26,968 nucleotides of DNA from Verrucomicrobiales bacterium. Lineage in GTDB: Bacteria > Verrucomicrobiota > Verrucomicrobiia > Verrucomicrobiales > Verrucomicrobiaceae. Positions 8,113 to 16,900 of this stretch are shown piece by piece. The DNA lies in NCBI GenBank assembly GCA_003506995.1, contig DNXB01000324.1, positions 1 through 26,968 of the forward strand, in the 5' to 3' direction. Both the position numbers and the translations under genes were made by a program. Within the stretch, counting starts at the first letter, position 1. Every line of letters starts with the position of its first letter. Under the pieces are notes generated by a model. That model made no database searches and was not told where the DNA came from. It saw nothing but the letters and a program-made list of their open reading frames with translations.

Positions 8113-9051
8113 CTACCGCGTCGTCATCGGTCCCATTTTCACGACTTCGAGATCCTTGCCCTTCACCTTGCGGATGGGCAGCAGTTCCTCATGCACCCAA
8201 CGATCATCGGGCGCGCCGCTGATGAACCAGTCGCCGCCGTTGTCGGCGAGGATCATGCCGTGCGTCTTGAGTCCTTCGAGAATCACTCGTGCAGCGCCGG
8301 TGAACTTCGAGGTGTCAAAGCTGGCCTTCAAACGCACGCGCATGCCCATCGGCGGCAGGTTTTCATCTTTGTGCGGGCTGGCGAAGTGCGTGGCAGGCGG
8401 CACATAGGCACGACGGCTCTTTTTCACGGTGAAGCGCAGCGCATGCGTGAGCTTCTTCGTGCCGCAGATTTCATCGTAGCGGGCAAGGCCGGGCAAAATC
8501 GGCAAACCCGCCGCATCGGCGCTCGTCCAGCCCGCAAGGCGTGGTTTCGGGTTCTTCAAATCGAAAACGGCCCCGCTGCTCGCCTTCCATGACTTGCCAC
8601 CATTGAGCGGGAACGAATGAAACAGCTCGTAGAGCTTCCAGTTGTCCTTATCGAGCACCAGCACATGCCGGTCACCCTCCGCCTGCGGGCCGCCTTCGAT
8701 GTGGGCATCGGGTGGGATGGGATAGGGGCCGGGATCGCTCTCATCCGAGTATTCAAAGGCGATGGGAACCTTTGGCTGATCACCGCTCACGACATAATAT
8801 GGAATGCCTCCTGGAGCGCCCTTCCAAACGATACCAAAGTCCTCATGCAGAGGCTTGTCAGCACCGATGCTGGCGATGATCGCATCGCTGAGCGGATCGA
8901 CCTCGTCCTTCGACACATCGCGGTTCCACTCATCATCGGCAGGCATGAGCAAAGCACCGCCGAGATCGGCATTGGGTCCCGTTTTGAGTTCAGGCTGTTG
9001 CGCGAGGGCGCAGAGGGCAAACAACCAGAAGAGCGAGATTTTGATTTTCAT
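8113..9051 (-). CDS. Conserved secreted protein of unknown function
   Basis: The 312-residue protein has a signal peptide (KIKISLFWLFALCALA). I recognise the pattern from widespread hypothetical proteins of bacteria, some joined to carbohydrate-active domains. Its landmarks are WNRDVSKDEVDP, GIPYYVVSGDQPKVP, ESDPGPYPIP, HVLVLDKDNWKLYELF, GWTSADAAGLPILPGL, THALRFTV and GMILADNGGDWFISG. The dense conservation of Asp, Trp and Tyr residues implies a binding or catalytic site, but I know of no assigned activity. It lies 6 bases downstream of the frameshifted beta-helix gene and would be the last gene of a three-gene minus-strand unit (11313 to 8113), which suggests a shared role on polysaccharide. 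The start is fixed by the signal peptide; no Shine-Dalgarno sequence is visible. Confidence 0.75.
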   Translation of the reverse strand: MKIKISLFWLFALCALAQQPELKTGPNADLGGALLMPADDEWNRDVSKDEVDPLSDAIIASIGADKPLHEDFGIVWKGAPGGIPYYVVSGDQPKVPIAFEYSDESDPGPYPIPPDAHIEGGPQAEGDRHVLVLDKDNWKLYELFHSFPLNGGKSWKASSGAVFDLKNPKPRLAGWTSADAAGLPILPGLARYDEICGTKKLTHALRFTVKKSRRAYVPPATHFASPHKDENLPPMGMRVRLKASFDTSKFTGAARVILEGLKTHGMILADNGGDWFISGAPDDRWVHEELLPIRKVKGKDLEVVKMGPMTTR

Positions 9052-9057
9052 CGTGAA

Positions 9058-10294
9058 TCAGGGAGCAATGGCACCGCTTGTATTCTGAGTGCGAGGTTTG
9101 CCGTGAAAATCGGCGGGGAGGAGGTATTTCGGATCGGCGTGCTGGATGGGGGCATCGCTGGCAGGTGTGGCATCGTGCTGAGTGCCATCGAGGCTTGCTT
9201 TGGGGAAGTCCTCGAAGCCGCGACCTTTGACGCAGCCGTCTTTGGGACCATCGCCAAAGACGACGTTGCCGCTGCTGATGACGCCTGCGTTGCCATTGGC
9301 ATAGTGGAGGGCATTGGCATCACGGGAGTAGAGGATGTTGTTGGCGAGGATCATGCCTTCACGGCCATTCCACGAGCCGCCGCGAAAGGCGTGGGCGCTG
9401 TTGAGGATGGTGTTGTGGATGACTTGGAGGTTGAGTGTCTTGCCCTGATGATCGGTGCTGGCAAAGCCCGCGCCCGCGCCGTTGATCATGACGTTGTTGC
9501 GCACGATGGCCTCGCCCTGCACCTGCATGACGCTGTCAGCGCTGTTGTAGCAGAGATTGCGCTCGATGATGTTCACGGGCTTTCCGGCGGTGCCATAGAC
9601 GGTGATGCAGGGGTAGTTGGTGTCATGCACATGGTTCTCGGCGACGAGGTTGCCCCAGGAGCCTTGCTTCACCTCGATGCCATCGCCTTGATCGCCGCGA
9701 CAATCATGAATGTGGTTCAGCGCGATGACGCTCTCGCTCATGATGTGGTCGCCGTTGTTGGCGCCGAGATACATGCCTTCCGCGTGACCTTCGCCGTGGT
9801 GGATGTGATTGCGGGTCAAAAAGAGGCGCTGGGTGTCGCGCACTGAGGCAAACCTGACCAGTGTGATGAATGTGGCATTGATCGATCCACACGTCGCTGC
9901 AATGACCGAGCCTCAGCCCATGACTGCCACCGGTGAATTCGATGCCGCGCAGGCACAGGAACTTGACCGGGCCGCCTTGACCGACGTTGAGGACGTTTTG
10001 TTTGTCATCAGGCCGCGTGATGACGACCTGCGCCCCCTCGGCTGCGACGATCCAGATCGGCGCATTTGCTGTACCACTCATGCCAATGTCCCACATGCGC
10101 TCGACGCTATAGGTGCCAGCGGCGAGTTCGAGTCTGTCGCCTGGTTTTAAGGCTTCCACGGCCTTCACCAGCGCGGTCCCGCTGGGATCTGTGTGCTGGA
10201 TCACACGCTTCGGAGTAATAGTTGCCCAAGTGGGTTCGTAGTTGGCAGCCAGGGAAACGATGGGGAGATAACAGAGGAAGAAGATGGAGCGCAT
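9058..10294 (-). pseudogene. Right-handed beta-helix (pectate-lyase-like) protein, frameshifted
   Basis: Two overlapping minus-strand frames form one protein. The first (from 10294) starts with a signal peptide (RSIFFLCYLPIVSLA) and an AAGTYSVERMWDIG entry, then helix rungs such as GIEFTGGSHGLRLGHCSD and WIDQCHIHHTGQ. The second resumes with RDTQRLFLTRNHIHHGEG and runs to 9058 through rungs such as VIALNHIHDCRGDQGDG and LQVIHNTILNSAHAFRG. The junction lies near 9842-9855. The span from start codon to stop is 1237 bases, a net excess of one base, for example one A too many in the AAA at 9850-9852. Removing it gives a continuous reading through GQVASVRDTQR. Without it, the first frame ends in an Arg-rich nonsense tail. 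Family members are often polysaccharide lyases or epimerases. It may be a true mutation or an assembly error. Confidence 0.8.
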
Positions 10295-10317
10295 GGTTGG
10301 TTGGAAACGAAGCCTGA

Positions 10318-11313
10318 CTACTTTTTGACACTGACGATGGGGCCAATGTATTCAGTGGCGACAACGATGTCATCAAACCACACGCGGTTGATGTTGGGTG
10401 GATTCGCGATGTTGTTTTGGCGGTAGGCATTCTCGGTGACGTAGTGGCTGAGCATGAAGTAGCTCACGGCCAGCTCCTGCACGGTGCGCCAGCGAAAGCC
10501 TTCAAAGGTCTGCTCGCCATCTGCGTTCACCTGGAAGCCCTCACCGGTCCATTTCCCCGTTTTCGTGCCAGGGCCGATGTGGGTGGTGAGCTTGCCATCA
10601 AGCCACAAGGCGAGTTCGCCATTGCTTTGGCTGATGTCGTTGCATTTCACCATGATCTCGACGCACTGCCATTGCCCGCGTGGAGGTGCGGGTTTGCCCT
10701 CAGGCCAGAGACCGTTGCCCCAGAAGCGACCGCCAGCGGAGGGCTTCATGTCGTTCCAGTAGGTGTAAAACATCCAGCCACCCGGCGCGGGGATCGTGCC
10801 GTAGCTGCCATTCGGCTCGATGCGGGCGCTGAAGCGTTTGTCACCTTTCGCATGCTCACCGGCGGTGCCTTGCGGCCAGTTCGTGGGCGGATTGTAGCCG
10901 CCGAGGCCGCTGAAGTGATGCAGGTAAGGCGCGTTCTCGGCGAACTTCACATAGAAGCGGGAAAACACGCGCGTCTGGATGGGATCGAGCCGCTTAAAAA
11001 GATGACCGCCGGTGTTCTCGCCGAGCGTGGCGGTGACTTGCAGACAATGTCTGCCCACACTGGCTTCCGGTTTGTCAGCGACGAGTTCCAGCACCTTGCC
11101 GTCTTTGTTCTCCATCTCGTTCCAGCGCGGCTTGATCGCGGCCAGCGTGGGAGCTTCAAAGTCCTCCGCCAGCAGCACGAAGGGATGATTCTCGATGCCC
11201 TTGTCACCAGGGTGAAGTTTGGAAATGCCGTGACTTTCTGGCAGCGGATTTAGCGCCCAGACCGAACTGAAAACCAGAGAGGCAAAGAGGGAGATGCGAT
11301 ACACACAGGTCAT
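10318..11313 (-). CDS. Secreted ConA/LamG-like protein, possible polysaccharide lyase
   Basis: The protein has 331 residues with a signal peptide (TCVYRISLFASLVFSSVWA). The start at 11313 was chosen over 11403 because the earlier part is a charged non-signal stretch that would also overlap the divergent gene. The opening FVLLAEDFEA resembles beta-sandwich folds used by lyases and carbohydrate-binding modules. Later stretches WMFYTYWNDM, GQWQCVEIMVKC, LALWLDGKLTT and WFDDIVVATEYIGP fit the jelly-roll pattern of polysaccharide lyases or laminin-G-like domains. No catalytic residues can be assigned with confidence. It is the first gene of the minus-strand unit that continues with the beta-helix protein (24 bases downstream), so joint action on a polysaccharide is likely. 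It could instead be a non-catalytic binding protein. Confidence 0.72.
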   Translation of the reverse strand: MTCVYRISLFASLVFSSVWALNPLPESHGISKLHPGDKGIENHPFVLLAEDFEAPTLAAIKPRWNEMENKDGKVLELVADKPEASVGRHCLQVTATLGENTGGHLFKRLDPIQTRVFSRFYVKFAENAPYLHHFSGLGGYNPPTNWPQGTAGEHAKGDKRFSARIEPNGSYGTIPAPGGWMFYTYWNDMKPSAGGRFWGNGLWPEGKPAPPRGQWQCVEIMVKCNDISQSNGELALWLDGKLTTHIGPGTKTGKWTGEGFQVNADGEQTFEGFRWRTVQELAVSYFMLSHYVTENAYRQNNIANPPNINRVWFDDIVVATEYIGPIVSVKK

Positions 11314-11368
11314 GCCACGTTTACGTTCATGTGACGCGAGGCGTTGCAATCCAGCTCTCTCTTTGACC
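11314..11368. promoter_or_regulatory. Short divergent promoter region
   Basis: Only 55 bases separate the chosen starts of two divergent secreted-protein genes, so their promoters must overlap or lie within the neighbouring 5' ends. No clear -35/-10 or operator is visible. The closeness argues for shared control of the two genes, which is an inference. Confidence 0.3.
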
Positions 11369-12946
11369 ATGCTCCGAAGCTTTCTCTTGCTCACCAGTTT
11401 CACGGCTCTTCTTCAAGCCACCGACTCCACCACGCCCGGCGAGATCTCCACACCGTTTCCCACGATCAATCATCTGGCTGTGGAATGGCAGATCGATGGC
11501 GATGACAATCTGAACGCGACATGCGCGGTGCGGTATCGGCAAGCTGGCGTGGTAACATGGCAGGACAGCATGGATCTGAGACGTGTGCCTGCGAGTGCGA
11601 GCCAGGAGACGAAGCCGATCATCACCTGGACGAATCGTCTGAGCGGCAGCGTCTTTGATCTGAAGCCGGGCACGGCCTACGAGATCGAACTGAGTCTGCG
11701 CGATCCCGATGGTGGTGAAGCCACACGCATCATCCAAGCGAGCACGCGACCGGAGCCCGTCGCCGCAAAGGATGCGGTCATCAAAAGCGGGACGAAGGCG
11801 GATTTGAACTCCGTGAAGCCGGGACAGGTGTTGTTGCTGGAGGATGGTGATTACGGCGCGGTGCGGTTCACGCGGGATGGCGAGCCGGGCAGCCCCATCG
11901 TTTATCGCAGCACATCGGGAAAAGCCGTGTTCAGCGAGGTGGGCATGACAGATCGCAAATGGGTTTATCTCGAAGGCGTGACGGTGAACGGCCCTGTGAG
12001 GATGAACAACACCGATCACTGTGTGGTGCGGCGCTGCCGGATCAACGCGCAGTGGGGCATCAAAGCCTACAAACCAGGCATGATGAACGGCTGCATCGAG
12101 GACAACATCATCACCGGCATCCAGCCCTGGGAACCCGAGATCATGGGCGCGAGCGGCGACAACGACGGCGAGGGCATCCAGTTCACCGGCAGCGGCAACG
12201 TCATCCGCCACAATCGGGTCACCGGCTTCCGCGACTGCATCTCCCACATGGAGGACGACGGAGCCGTGCCGCAAATGTGCAATGACATCCTCAACAACGA
12301 CATCAGCACCGGCCTTGATGACGGCATTGAGGCTGACTTTGCCCTGCACAACTGCCGCATTCTGCGCAACCGCCTCACCAATTGCTTCGTCGGCATCAGC
12401 TCCCAGCCCGGCCTTGGCGGGCCGAACTACTTCATGCGCAACGTCATGTTCAACCTCACCTACAGCGCCTTCAAACTGCACCGCTTCAGCCAGGGCGATG
12501 TCATCCTGCGCAACACGGTGGTGAAAGCCGGCGATGGCCTCGGCATCTACACCAGCGAGCCCTTTGACCATGCCCTCATTCAGCACAATCTCTTCATCGG
12601 CGGCAAAGCCCCGACGACGAAGTTCAACGGCTTCAGCCTCGGGCGCGGGCGCGCGGTGGATGTGCAGCGTTTTGGCAAACACTGCGTCTTTGACTACAAC
12701 GCCTATGCCACTCATGGCCTGCCCTTCGAGGGAAAAATCGGTTCCTGGACCTTCCAGAAACTCCCAGGCAAAGACTTCGAGGCACATGGCATGGAGGTCG
12801 CTCTCGACGTGCTCGCCAATCCCGTTTTTCCCGATGATCCCATGCGTCTTTATGAACCGCCGGACCTCCGCTTAAAAGGCGGCAGCCCTGATGTCGGAGC
12901 TTATGCAGATGACGAAGCACTCCCCATCTATGGGCCGAGGCCGTGA
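11369..12946 (+). CDS. Secreted fibronectin-III plus right-handed beta-helix protein
   Basis: The protein has 525 residues. The start at 11369 begins a signal peptide (LRSFLLLTSFTALLQA); the earlier ATG at 11294 would add 25 polar residues before it. Residues of about 25-135 form a fibronectin-III-like domain (INHLAVEWQIDGDD, AVRYRQAGVVTWQ, LKPGTAYEIELSLRD). The rest is a parallel beta-helix of the pectate-lyase type, with rungs such as WVYLEGVTVNGPVRMN, NVIRHNRVTGFRDCI, CRILRNRLTNCFVGI and ALIQHNLFIGG. A PDVGAYADDE motif ends the protein, as is usual in such proteins. It is probably a polysaccharide lyase, epimerase or glycosidase, but no catalytic residues are assignable by eye. It converges with the esterase gene 18 bases away. 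Confidence 0.82.
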   Translation: MLRSFLLLTSFTALLQATDSTTPGEISTPFPTINHLAVEWQIDGDDNLNATCAVRYRQAGVVTWQDSMDLRRVPASASQETKPIITWTNRLSGSVFDLKPGTAYEIELSLRDPDGGEATRIIQASTRPEPVAAKDAVIKSGTKADLNSVKPGQVLLLEDGDYGAVRFTRDGEPGSPIVYRSTSGKAVFSEVGMTDRKWVYLEGVTVNGPVRMNNTDHCVVRRCRINAQWGIKAYKPGMMNGCIEDNIITGIQPWEPEIMGASGDNDGEGIQFTGSGNVIRHNRVTGFRDCISHMEDDGAVPQMCNDILNNDISTGLDDGIEADFALHNCRILRNRLTNCFVGISSQPGLGGPNYFMRNVMFNLTYSAFKLHRFSQGDVILRNTVVKAGDGLGIYTSEPFDHALIQHNLFIGGKAPTTKFNGFSLGRGRAVDVQRFGKHCVFDYNAYATHGLPFEGKIGSWTFQKLPGKDFEAHGMEVALDVLANPVFPDDPMRLYEPPDLRLKGGSPDVGAYADDEALPIYGPRP

Positions 12947-12964
12947 GGCAAGGTGTGATGAGTA

Positions 12965-13876
12965 TCAATCGCTTCTGAGCTTGCTCAACGCTCCAAGCGC
13001 CTGCTGGTAAAACGACCAGTTGTCATCGCCGAGCGTGTTGAGCAGAAGGTTGGGATTGTGCGGGATGCCGGGGAGCTGACGGTAGGTGTGCGGGATCTTC
13101 AGCGTGTCGAGATGCTGATGAAAATCGCGGTTGAAGCGCAGCGTCTCATCGCGGTCGCCGATGATCTGGCGGATGTGCAGGCCGCTGCGGAGCTTGTCCG
13201 CATTTTGCTCCGCGATGCGCCACGGGCTATGCGCCTGAAAATACGCCATGTCACCGCCATACACGGTGCCGAGCACCCGATCCCGCCCCTTTGGGCCAGC
13301 GCGGGGTGCCTCGGTGAAATCGAGCTGCAACGGCCCCGCGCTCAGCAACGACACGGCGGCGAAAAGTTGCGGAAATTTGAAGCCCAACCTCGCCGCGCCA
13401 TAACCACCCATGCTGAAGCCCTCGATGAGGCGGCCTTCTCGTTTCGCCTGCGTGCGGAAGCTGCGGTCGAGGTGCGGGATGAGTTCCTCTATGATCATCG
13501 TCTCCAGCTTCACTGAGCCATCTTTCCAATCACACCACATCCCCATGGGCAGGCCATTGGGGAAGACCAGGATCATTGGCGGAATTTTTCCGGTCTGCAT
13601 GGCCTCGCCATATCGCTGCGCGATCTGTGCCGCCGCCGCAGGCGTGCTGCCGCCGCTGCCATGCAGCCAGTAGAGTACGGGAAACCGTCGCTCTTTCTCG
13701 GTGTCGTAGCTCTCCGGCGTGAACACATAACAACTCACCTGCTGCCGTGCCGTCTTGCTGTCGAAAAGCACACGCTGCACACGCGGTGCATTCACCTCCG
13801 GCAGCAGCCACACGGGCTTTTGCTGCGCGTGGACAGCGGATGACAGGAGCAAGGCAAGGAGCAGGAGTTTATTCAT
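12965..13876 (-). CDS. Secreted alpha/beta-hydrolase esterase (Esterase D/CE1 type)
   Basis: The 303-residue protein starts with a signal peptide (NKLLLLALLLSSAVHA). It has the features of the Esterase_D / carbohydrate esterase family 1 group: the VLYWLHGSGG oxyanion-hole strand (residues 67-76), the GFSMGG nucleophile elbow with Ser155, a candidate acid Asp in IIGDRDE (241 or 243) and His273 in GIPHNP. Such enzymes remove acyl or feruloyl groups from polysaccharides or hydrolyse S-formylglutathione; export makes a polysaccharide or glycoside ester the likelier substrate. It is the last gene of the long minus-strand run, 36 bases after the PQQ-type propeller gene. Confidence 0.88.
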   Translation of the reverse strand: MNKLLLLALLLSSAVHAQQKPVWLLPEVNAPRVQRVLFDSKTARQQVSCYVFTPESYDTEKERRFPVLYWLHGSGGSTPAAAAQIAQRYGEAMQTGKIPPMILVFPNGLPMGMWCDWKDGSVKLETMIIEELIPHLDRSFRTQAKREGRLIEGFSMGGYGAARLGFKFPQLFAAVSLLSAGPLQLDFTEAPRAGPKGRDRVLGTVYGGDMAYFQAHSPWRIAEQNADKLRSGLHIRQIIGDRDETLRFNRDFHQHLDTLKIPHTYRQLPGIPHNPNLLLNTLGDDNWSFYQQALGALSKLRSD

Positions 13877-13912
13877 GCGCAGGCTGGAACCGGAGAGCTT
13901 ATCGAAAGTCGC

Positions 13913-15220
13913 TCACGGAAGCGTGTCGGTCTTCGTGCCCACGCAGAGCAGCTCCTTGCCGGTGCGGATGTAGATGCGGCCGTTCACGATGGCGGGCGTG
14001 GCGTTGATGGGCGCGCCGAGCTTGGTGGCGGCGAGGCGTTCGAACTTCGTGCCTGCCTTGATGACGATGAAATCACCCTGCTGGCTGCCGCAGTAGATCT
14101 TGCCATCGGCGGCGACGGGGCTGCTGAAAAACTTCGAGCTGCCCTGCACGCCCTCGACGCGCTCCTCGTAGAGCACTTTGCCGGTCTTGAACTCGACACA
14201 GCGCAGGATGCCGCCATCGCCGAGGAGATACATGTGCTCGCCAATCACCAGCGGCGAGGGCGTGTAGGGCAGCCCTTTGGGGACATCGAAGGGTGCGGCG
14301 ACGGGCTTGCCGCTTTTCAGATCGATCGCGGCCACTTCTTTGACGCCACCGCCGGAGCCGAAGGTGCAAAAGTAGAAGTCATCGCTCAAAACACCGGAGC
14401 CGAGACTGCGCTGGCGGTAGCCGGGGTTGTGCTGCCAGTTGATGGTGCCGGTCTTGATGTCGAGCGCGATGACGCCGCTGCCGCTGTTCGCGCAGATGAC
14501 TTCCTTCTTGCCGCCGGGAAGATCACGCACCACCGGAGTCGAGTAGGCGTTGCTGGTGTAGGGAATCTGGGTGCGCCAGGCCTGCTTGCCGGTGGCGGCA
14601 TCGAGCCCGACGATGCAGGCGGTCCATTTCACATTGGGATCGGTCACGCCTGCATCTTCAGCATTCCAGGAAAACTCGCTGCGCACGATCATGATGCCGT
14701 CTTCCACGACGGGCGAGATGCCGGTGCCGTGCTCGTGGATGTAGTCGGCCACATGCTCGTTTTTCCACAGGAGCTTGCCGCCATGATCGAGCGCGAGCGC
14801 CTGGATGTTGTGACCGCTGCTCCAGTTGATGTAAACGCGCTCCGCGTCCAGGAAGGCGGAACTGCTGGCGAAGGAGTTGAGCGATTTGTTGATCTTGTGT
14901 GGCTGAAAGGTCTCCTCATGTTTCCACAGCTCGCGGCCATCCTTCGCCGAATGCGCGATGACCGCGCGTTTGTTGTCTCCCGTCTCTGCGGTGATCACGA
15001 TCATGTCTCCCCACAGCACGGGCGAGGACCAGCCTTTGCTCACCGGCACACGCCAATGGGTGGTGGACTCATCCACGACATTCGGCAGCGGCCCGCTCTC
15101 GGCGATGCCCGTGCCGTTGGGTCCACGGAAGCGGTTCCAGTCATTGGTGGCGGACAGTGTGGTGATGGAAAGCCCCAGCAAGGCGGCCAGTGAGAGGATG
15201 GAACGCGGTTTCATGGTCAT
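13913..15220 (-). CDS. Secreted PQQ-binding-like beta-propeller protein
   Basis: The protein has 435 residues (or 433 from a second ATG at 15214) and a signal peptide (KPRSILSLAALLGLSITTLSA). The opening NDWNRFRGPNGTGIAESG is the hallmark of the outer-membrane-protein-assembly/PQQ-like WD propellers common in Planctomycetota and Verrucomicrobiota. Repeated strands follow, such as VIAHSAKDGRELWK, LALDHGGKLLWK, VGLDAATGKQAWR and IALDIKTGTINWQ, each a propeller blade of the PQQ-like type. These proteins are usually non-catalytic scaffolds or unstudied dehydrogenase relatives, and I see no metal or PQQ ligands typical of methanol dehydrogenase. It lies between the sulfatase and the esterase on the same strand. 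Confidence 0.85.
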   Translation of the reverse strand: MTMKPRSILSLAALLGLSITTLSATNDWNRFRGPNGTGIAESGPLPNVVDESTTHWRVPVSKGWSSPVLWGDMIVITAETGDNKRAVIAHSAKDGRELWKHEETFQPHKINKSLNSFASSSAFLDAERVYINWSSGHNIQALALDHGGKLLWKNEHVADYIHEHGTGISPVVEDGIMIVRSEFSWNAEDAGVTDPNVKWTACIVGLDAATGKQAWRTQIPYTSNAYSTPVVRDLPGGKKEVICANSGSGVIALDIKTGTINWQHNPGYRQRSLGSGVLSDDFYFCTFGSGGGVKEVAAIDLKSGKPVAAPFDVPKGLPYTPSPLVIGEHMYLLGDGGILRCVEFKTGKVLYEERVEGVQGSSKFFSSPVAADGKIYCGSQQGDFIVIKAGTKFERLAATKLGAPINATPAIVNGRIYIRTGKELLCVGTKTDTLP

Positions 15221-15320
15221 GGAAACTCATACGGGCATCCGCGCTGATTTTGTGTCGGCACTTTCATCATGCCACACCGCGACGCAGCCGGCGGTCGGAG
15301 CGCCCGAGCCGTGATTCCGC

Positions 15321-16805
15321 CTATTTCGCCTTCTCCTTCCCTTTGCCCTTCGTTGCCGCCGGAGCTTTCCGCTGCGGGGCGGGGCCGTCGAAGAAGCGCG
15401 CGCCGCTGCCGGTGTGGTCGTAATCGCCGAGGTCCATGTGCGCCTCGTGGGCGAGCTGGCGGAGGCGGGCGAGAACTTCCGGCTGCTCCTCAGCCACATT
15501 TTTTGTTTCGCCGATGTCGTTGTCGAGATCATAGAGCGAGAGTTCATCCACCGCATTGCCGATGAAGCGGCCGCTCCAGCCCACCCAGGGAGGATGCGCG
15601 GGGCGCTTCCTCACGAACTTCCATTTCCCGCTGCGCACCGCCTGCAGATGCGTGAAGGAGTAGTAGTAGAACGCTTCGTGCGGGGAGGCGGTGGACGCCG
15701 GATCGCGCAGAAGAGCGGCGAGGTCGCGGCCGTCAAGGATGCGATCCGAGGGCAGTCTGCCTCCGGCGAGAGCGGCGAAGGTGGGGAGAAAATCCATGGT
15801 CGAGGCGATGGCGTCACTTGAGGAACCGGCGGGGATTTTCCCCGGCCACCAGGCGATGCAGGGCACGCGCAAACCGCCTTCCCAGGTGAGCATCTTGTAG
15901 CCGCGGAGCGGATCGGCGTTGCCGGAGTGGTCGCGCGGGATGAACGGCCTGCCATTGGATTTCATGCCATGGGTGGTTTCGATCCACGGGCCGTTGTCGG
16001 AGGTGAAAATCACCAGCGTGTTGTCAGCGAGTCCGAGTTCGCGCAGCGTTTTCACCATCTCGCCGCAGCTCCAGTCAATCTCCTCGACCGCGTCGCCATA
16101 AGGGCCGTCGGCGCTTTTGCCTTTGAATGCCTGCGACGCGCCGAGCGGGATGTGCGGCATGTTGTGGGCGAGGTAGAGGAAGAAGGGCTTCTCCCGATGC
16201 CGACGGATGAAGTCGAGCGCCTCGCGCGTGTAGTCCTGCGTGATGTCGTCCCAGGACTCCACCGAGCGCACTGCGATCTCTTCATTGCGCAGCATCGTGC
16301 TGCGGAACTTCGTGTCCGCCACCTCGACGGTGTGACCGTTGAACAGCGGGGTGCCGTAAAACTCGTCGAAGCCTTGTCCGTTCGGCATCGTCGCGGGATC
16401 AAATCCGGTGGGCGAGGTCTTCGAGGGCGCGCCCAGATGCCATTTGCCGATGCAACCGGTGGCATAACCCGCCTCGCGCAGGATCTCCGCCATCGTGATC
16501 TCTTTCGGATGCGGGATGGTGTGCTGGTTCTTCTGGTTGCCAGGCTCAGCGACGCGGATGGGGTAGCATCCCGTCATCAAAGCCGTGCGCGAAGGGCCGC
16601 AGACGGCCTGCGCGTAAAAGCTGGTGAAGCGCAGGCCGTCCCGGGCCATCGCATCGAGATGCGGTGTCTTGATCTTCTCCGAGCCGTAGCAGCCCAGATC
16701 GCCGTAGCCGAGATCGTCCGCAAAGATGAGGACGATGTTCGGCGGGGACGCGTTTGAGTGGCCGCAAAGAAACGCACCGATGGCAATGAAGGAAAGAAGA
16801 CGCAT
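15321..16805 (-). CDS. Secreted sulfatase (formylglycine type)
   Basis: The protein has 494 residues with signal peptide RLLSFIAIGAFLCGHSNA. The start at 16805 was chosen for it; the frame is open further upstream to 16904, but that extension is polar. Sulfatase motifs in order, counted from that start: metal ligands Asp30-Asp31 (IFADDLGYGD); the nucleophile Cys69 in CGPSR, to be matured to formylglycine; Lys121 and His123 (GKWHLG); His219 (HNMPHIPLG); Asp271 and Asn272 (FTSDNGPW); and Lys305 before WEGGLRVP. Every expected active-site residue is present, so activity is likely, provided a maturase exists elsewhere in the genome. The C terminus is a Lys/Ala-rich tail (TKGKGKEKAK). The substrate is probably a sulfated glycan, judged from its neighbours only. 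Confidence 0.93.
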   Translation of the reverse strand: MRLLSFIAIGAFLCGHSNASPPNIVLIFADDLGYGDLGCYGSEKIKTPHLDAMARDGLRFTSFYAQAVCGPSRTALMTGCYPIRVAEPGNQKNQHTIPHPKEITMAEILREAGYATGCIGKWHLGAPSKTSPTGFDPATMPNGQGFDEFYGTPLFNGHTVEVADTKFRSTMLRNEEIAVRSVESWDDITQDYTREALDFIRRHREKPFFLYLAHNMPHIPLGASQAFKGKSADGPYGDAVEEIDWSCGEMVKTLRELGLADNTLVIFTSDNGPWIETTHGMKSNGRPFIPRDHSGNADPLRGYKMLTWEGGLRVPCIAWWPGKIPAGSSSDAIASTMDFLPTFAALAGGRLPSDRILDGRDLAALLRDPASTASPHEAFYYYSFTHLQAVRSGKWKFVRKRPAHPPWVGWSGRFIGNAVDELSLYDLDNDIGETKNVAEEQPEVLARLRQLAHEAHMDLGDYDHTGSGARFFDGPAPQRKAPAATKGKGKEKAK

Positions 16806-16900
16806 GACGCGGCCTGAAACGCGGCCGCCGCCCGTCTCTGGCTGTCTGTATTGCACCTTTGAGTGCTCACAAGACACATCGGCGTGGCACCGGGCATTTT

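Noticed and set aside
8617..9846. 409-codon plus-strand frame across two minus-strand genes
   Set aside because: It reads as the shadow of two recognisable minus-strand proteins and has no domain or signal peptide.
11327..12787. 486-codon minus-strand frame opposite the fibronectin-III/beta-helix gene
   Set aside because: The plus-strand frame has a signal peptide, recognisable domains and a normal end; the antisense is low-complexity.
12947..12964. Possible terminator between convergent genes
   Set aside because: Only 18 bases separate the stops and no hairpin with a T-run is visible.
16806..16900. Hairpin gcggcc/ggccgc upstream of the sulfatase start as a regulatory element
   Set aside because: GC-rich short arms are expected in this DNA, and nothing else supports a regulatory role.
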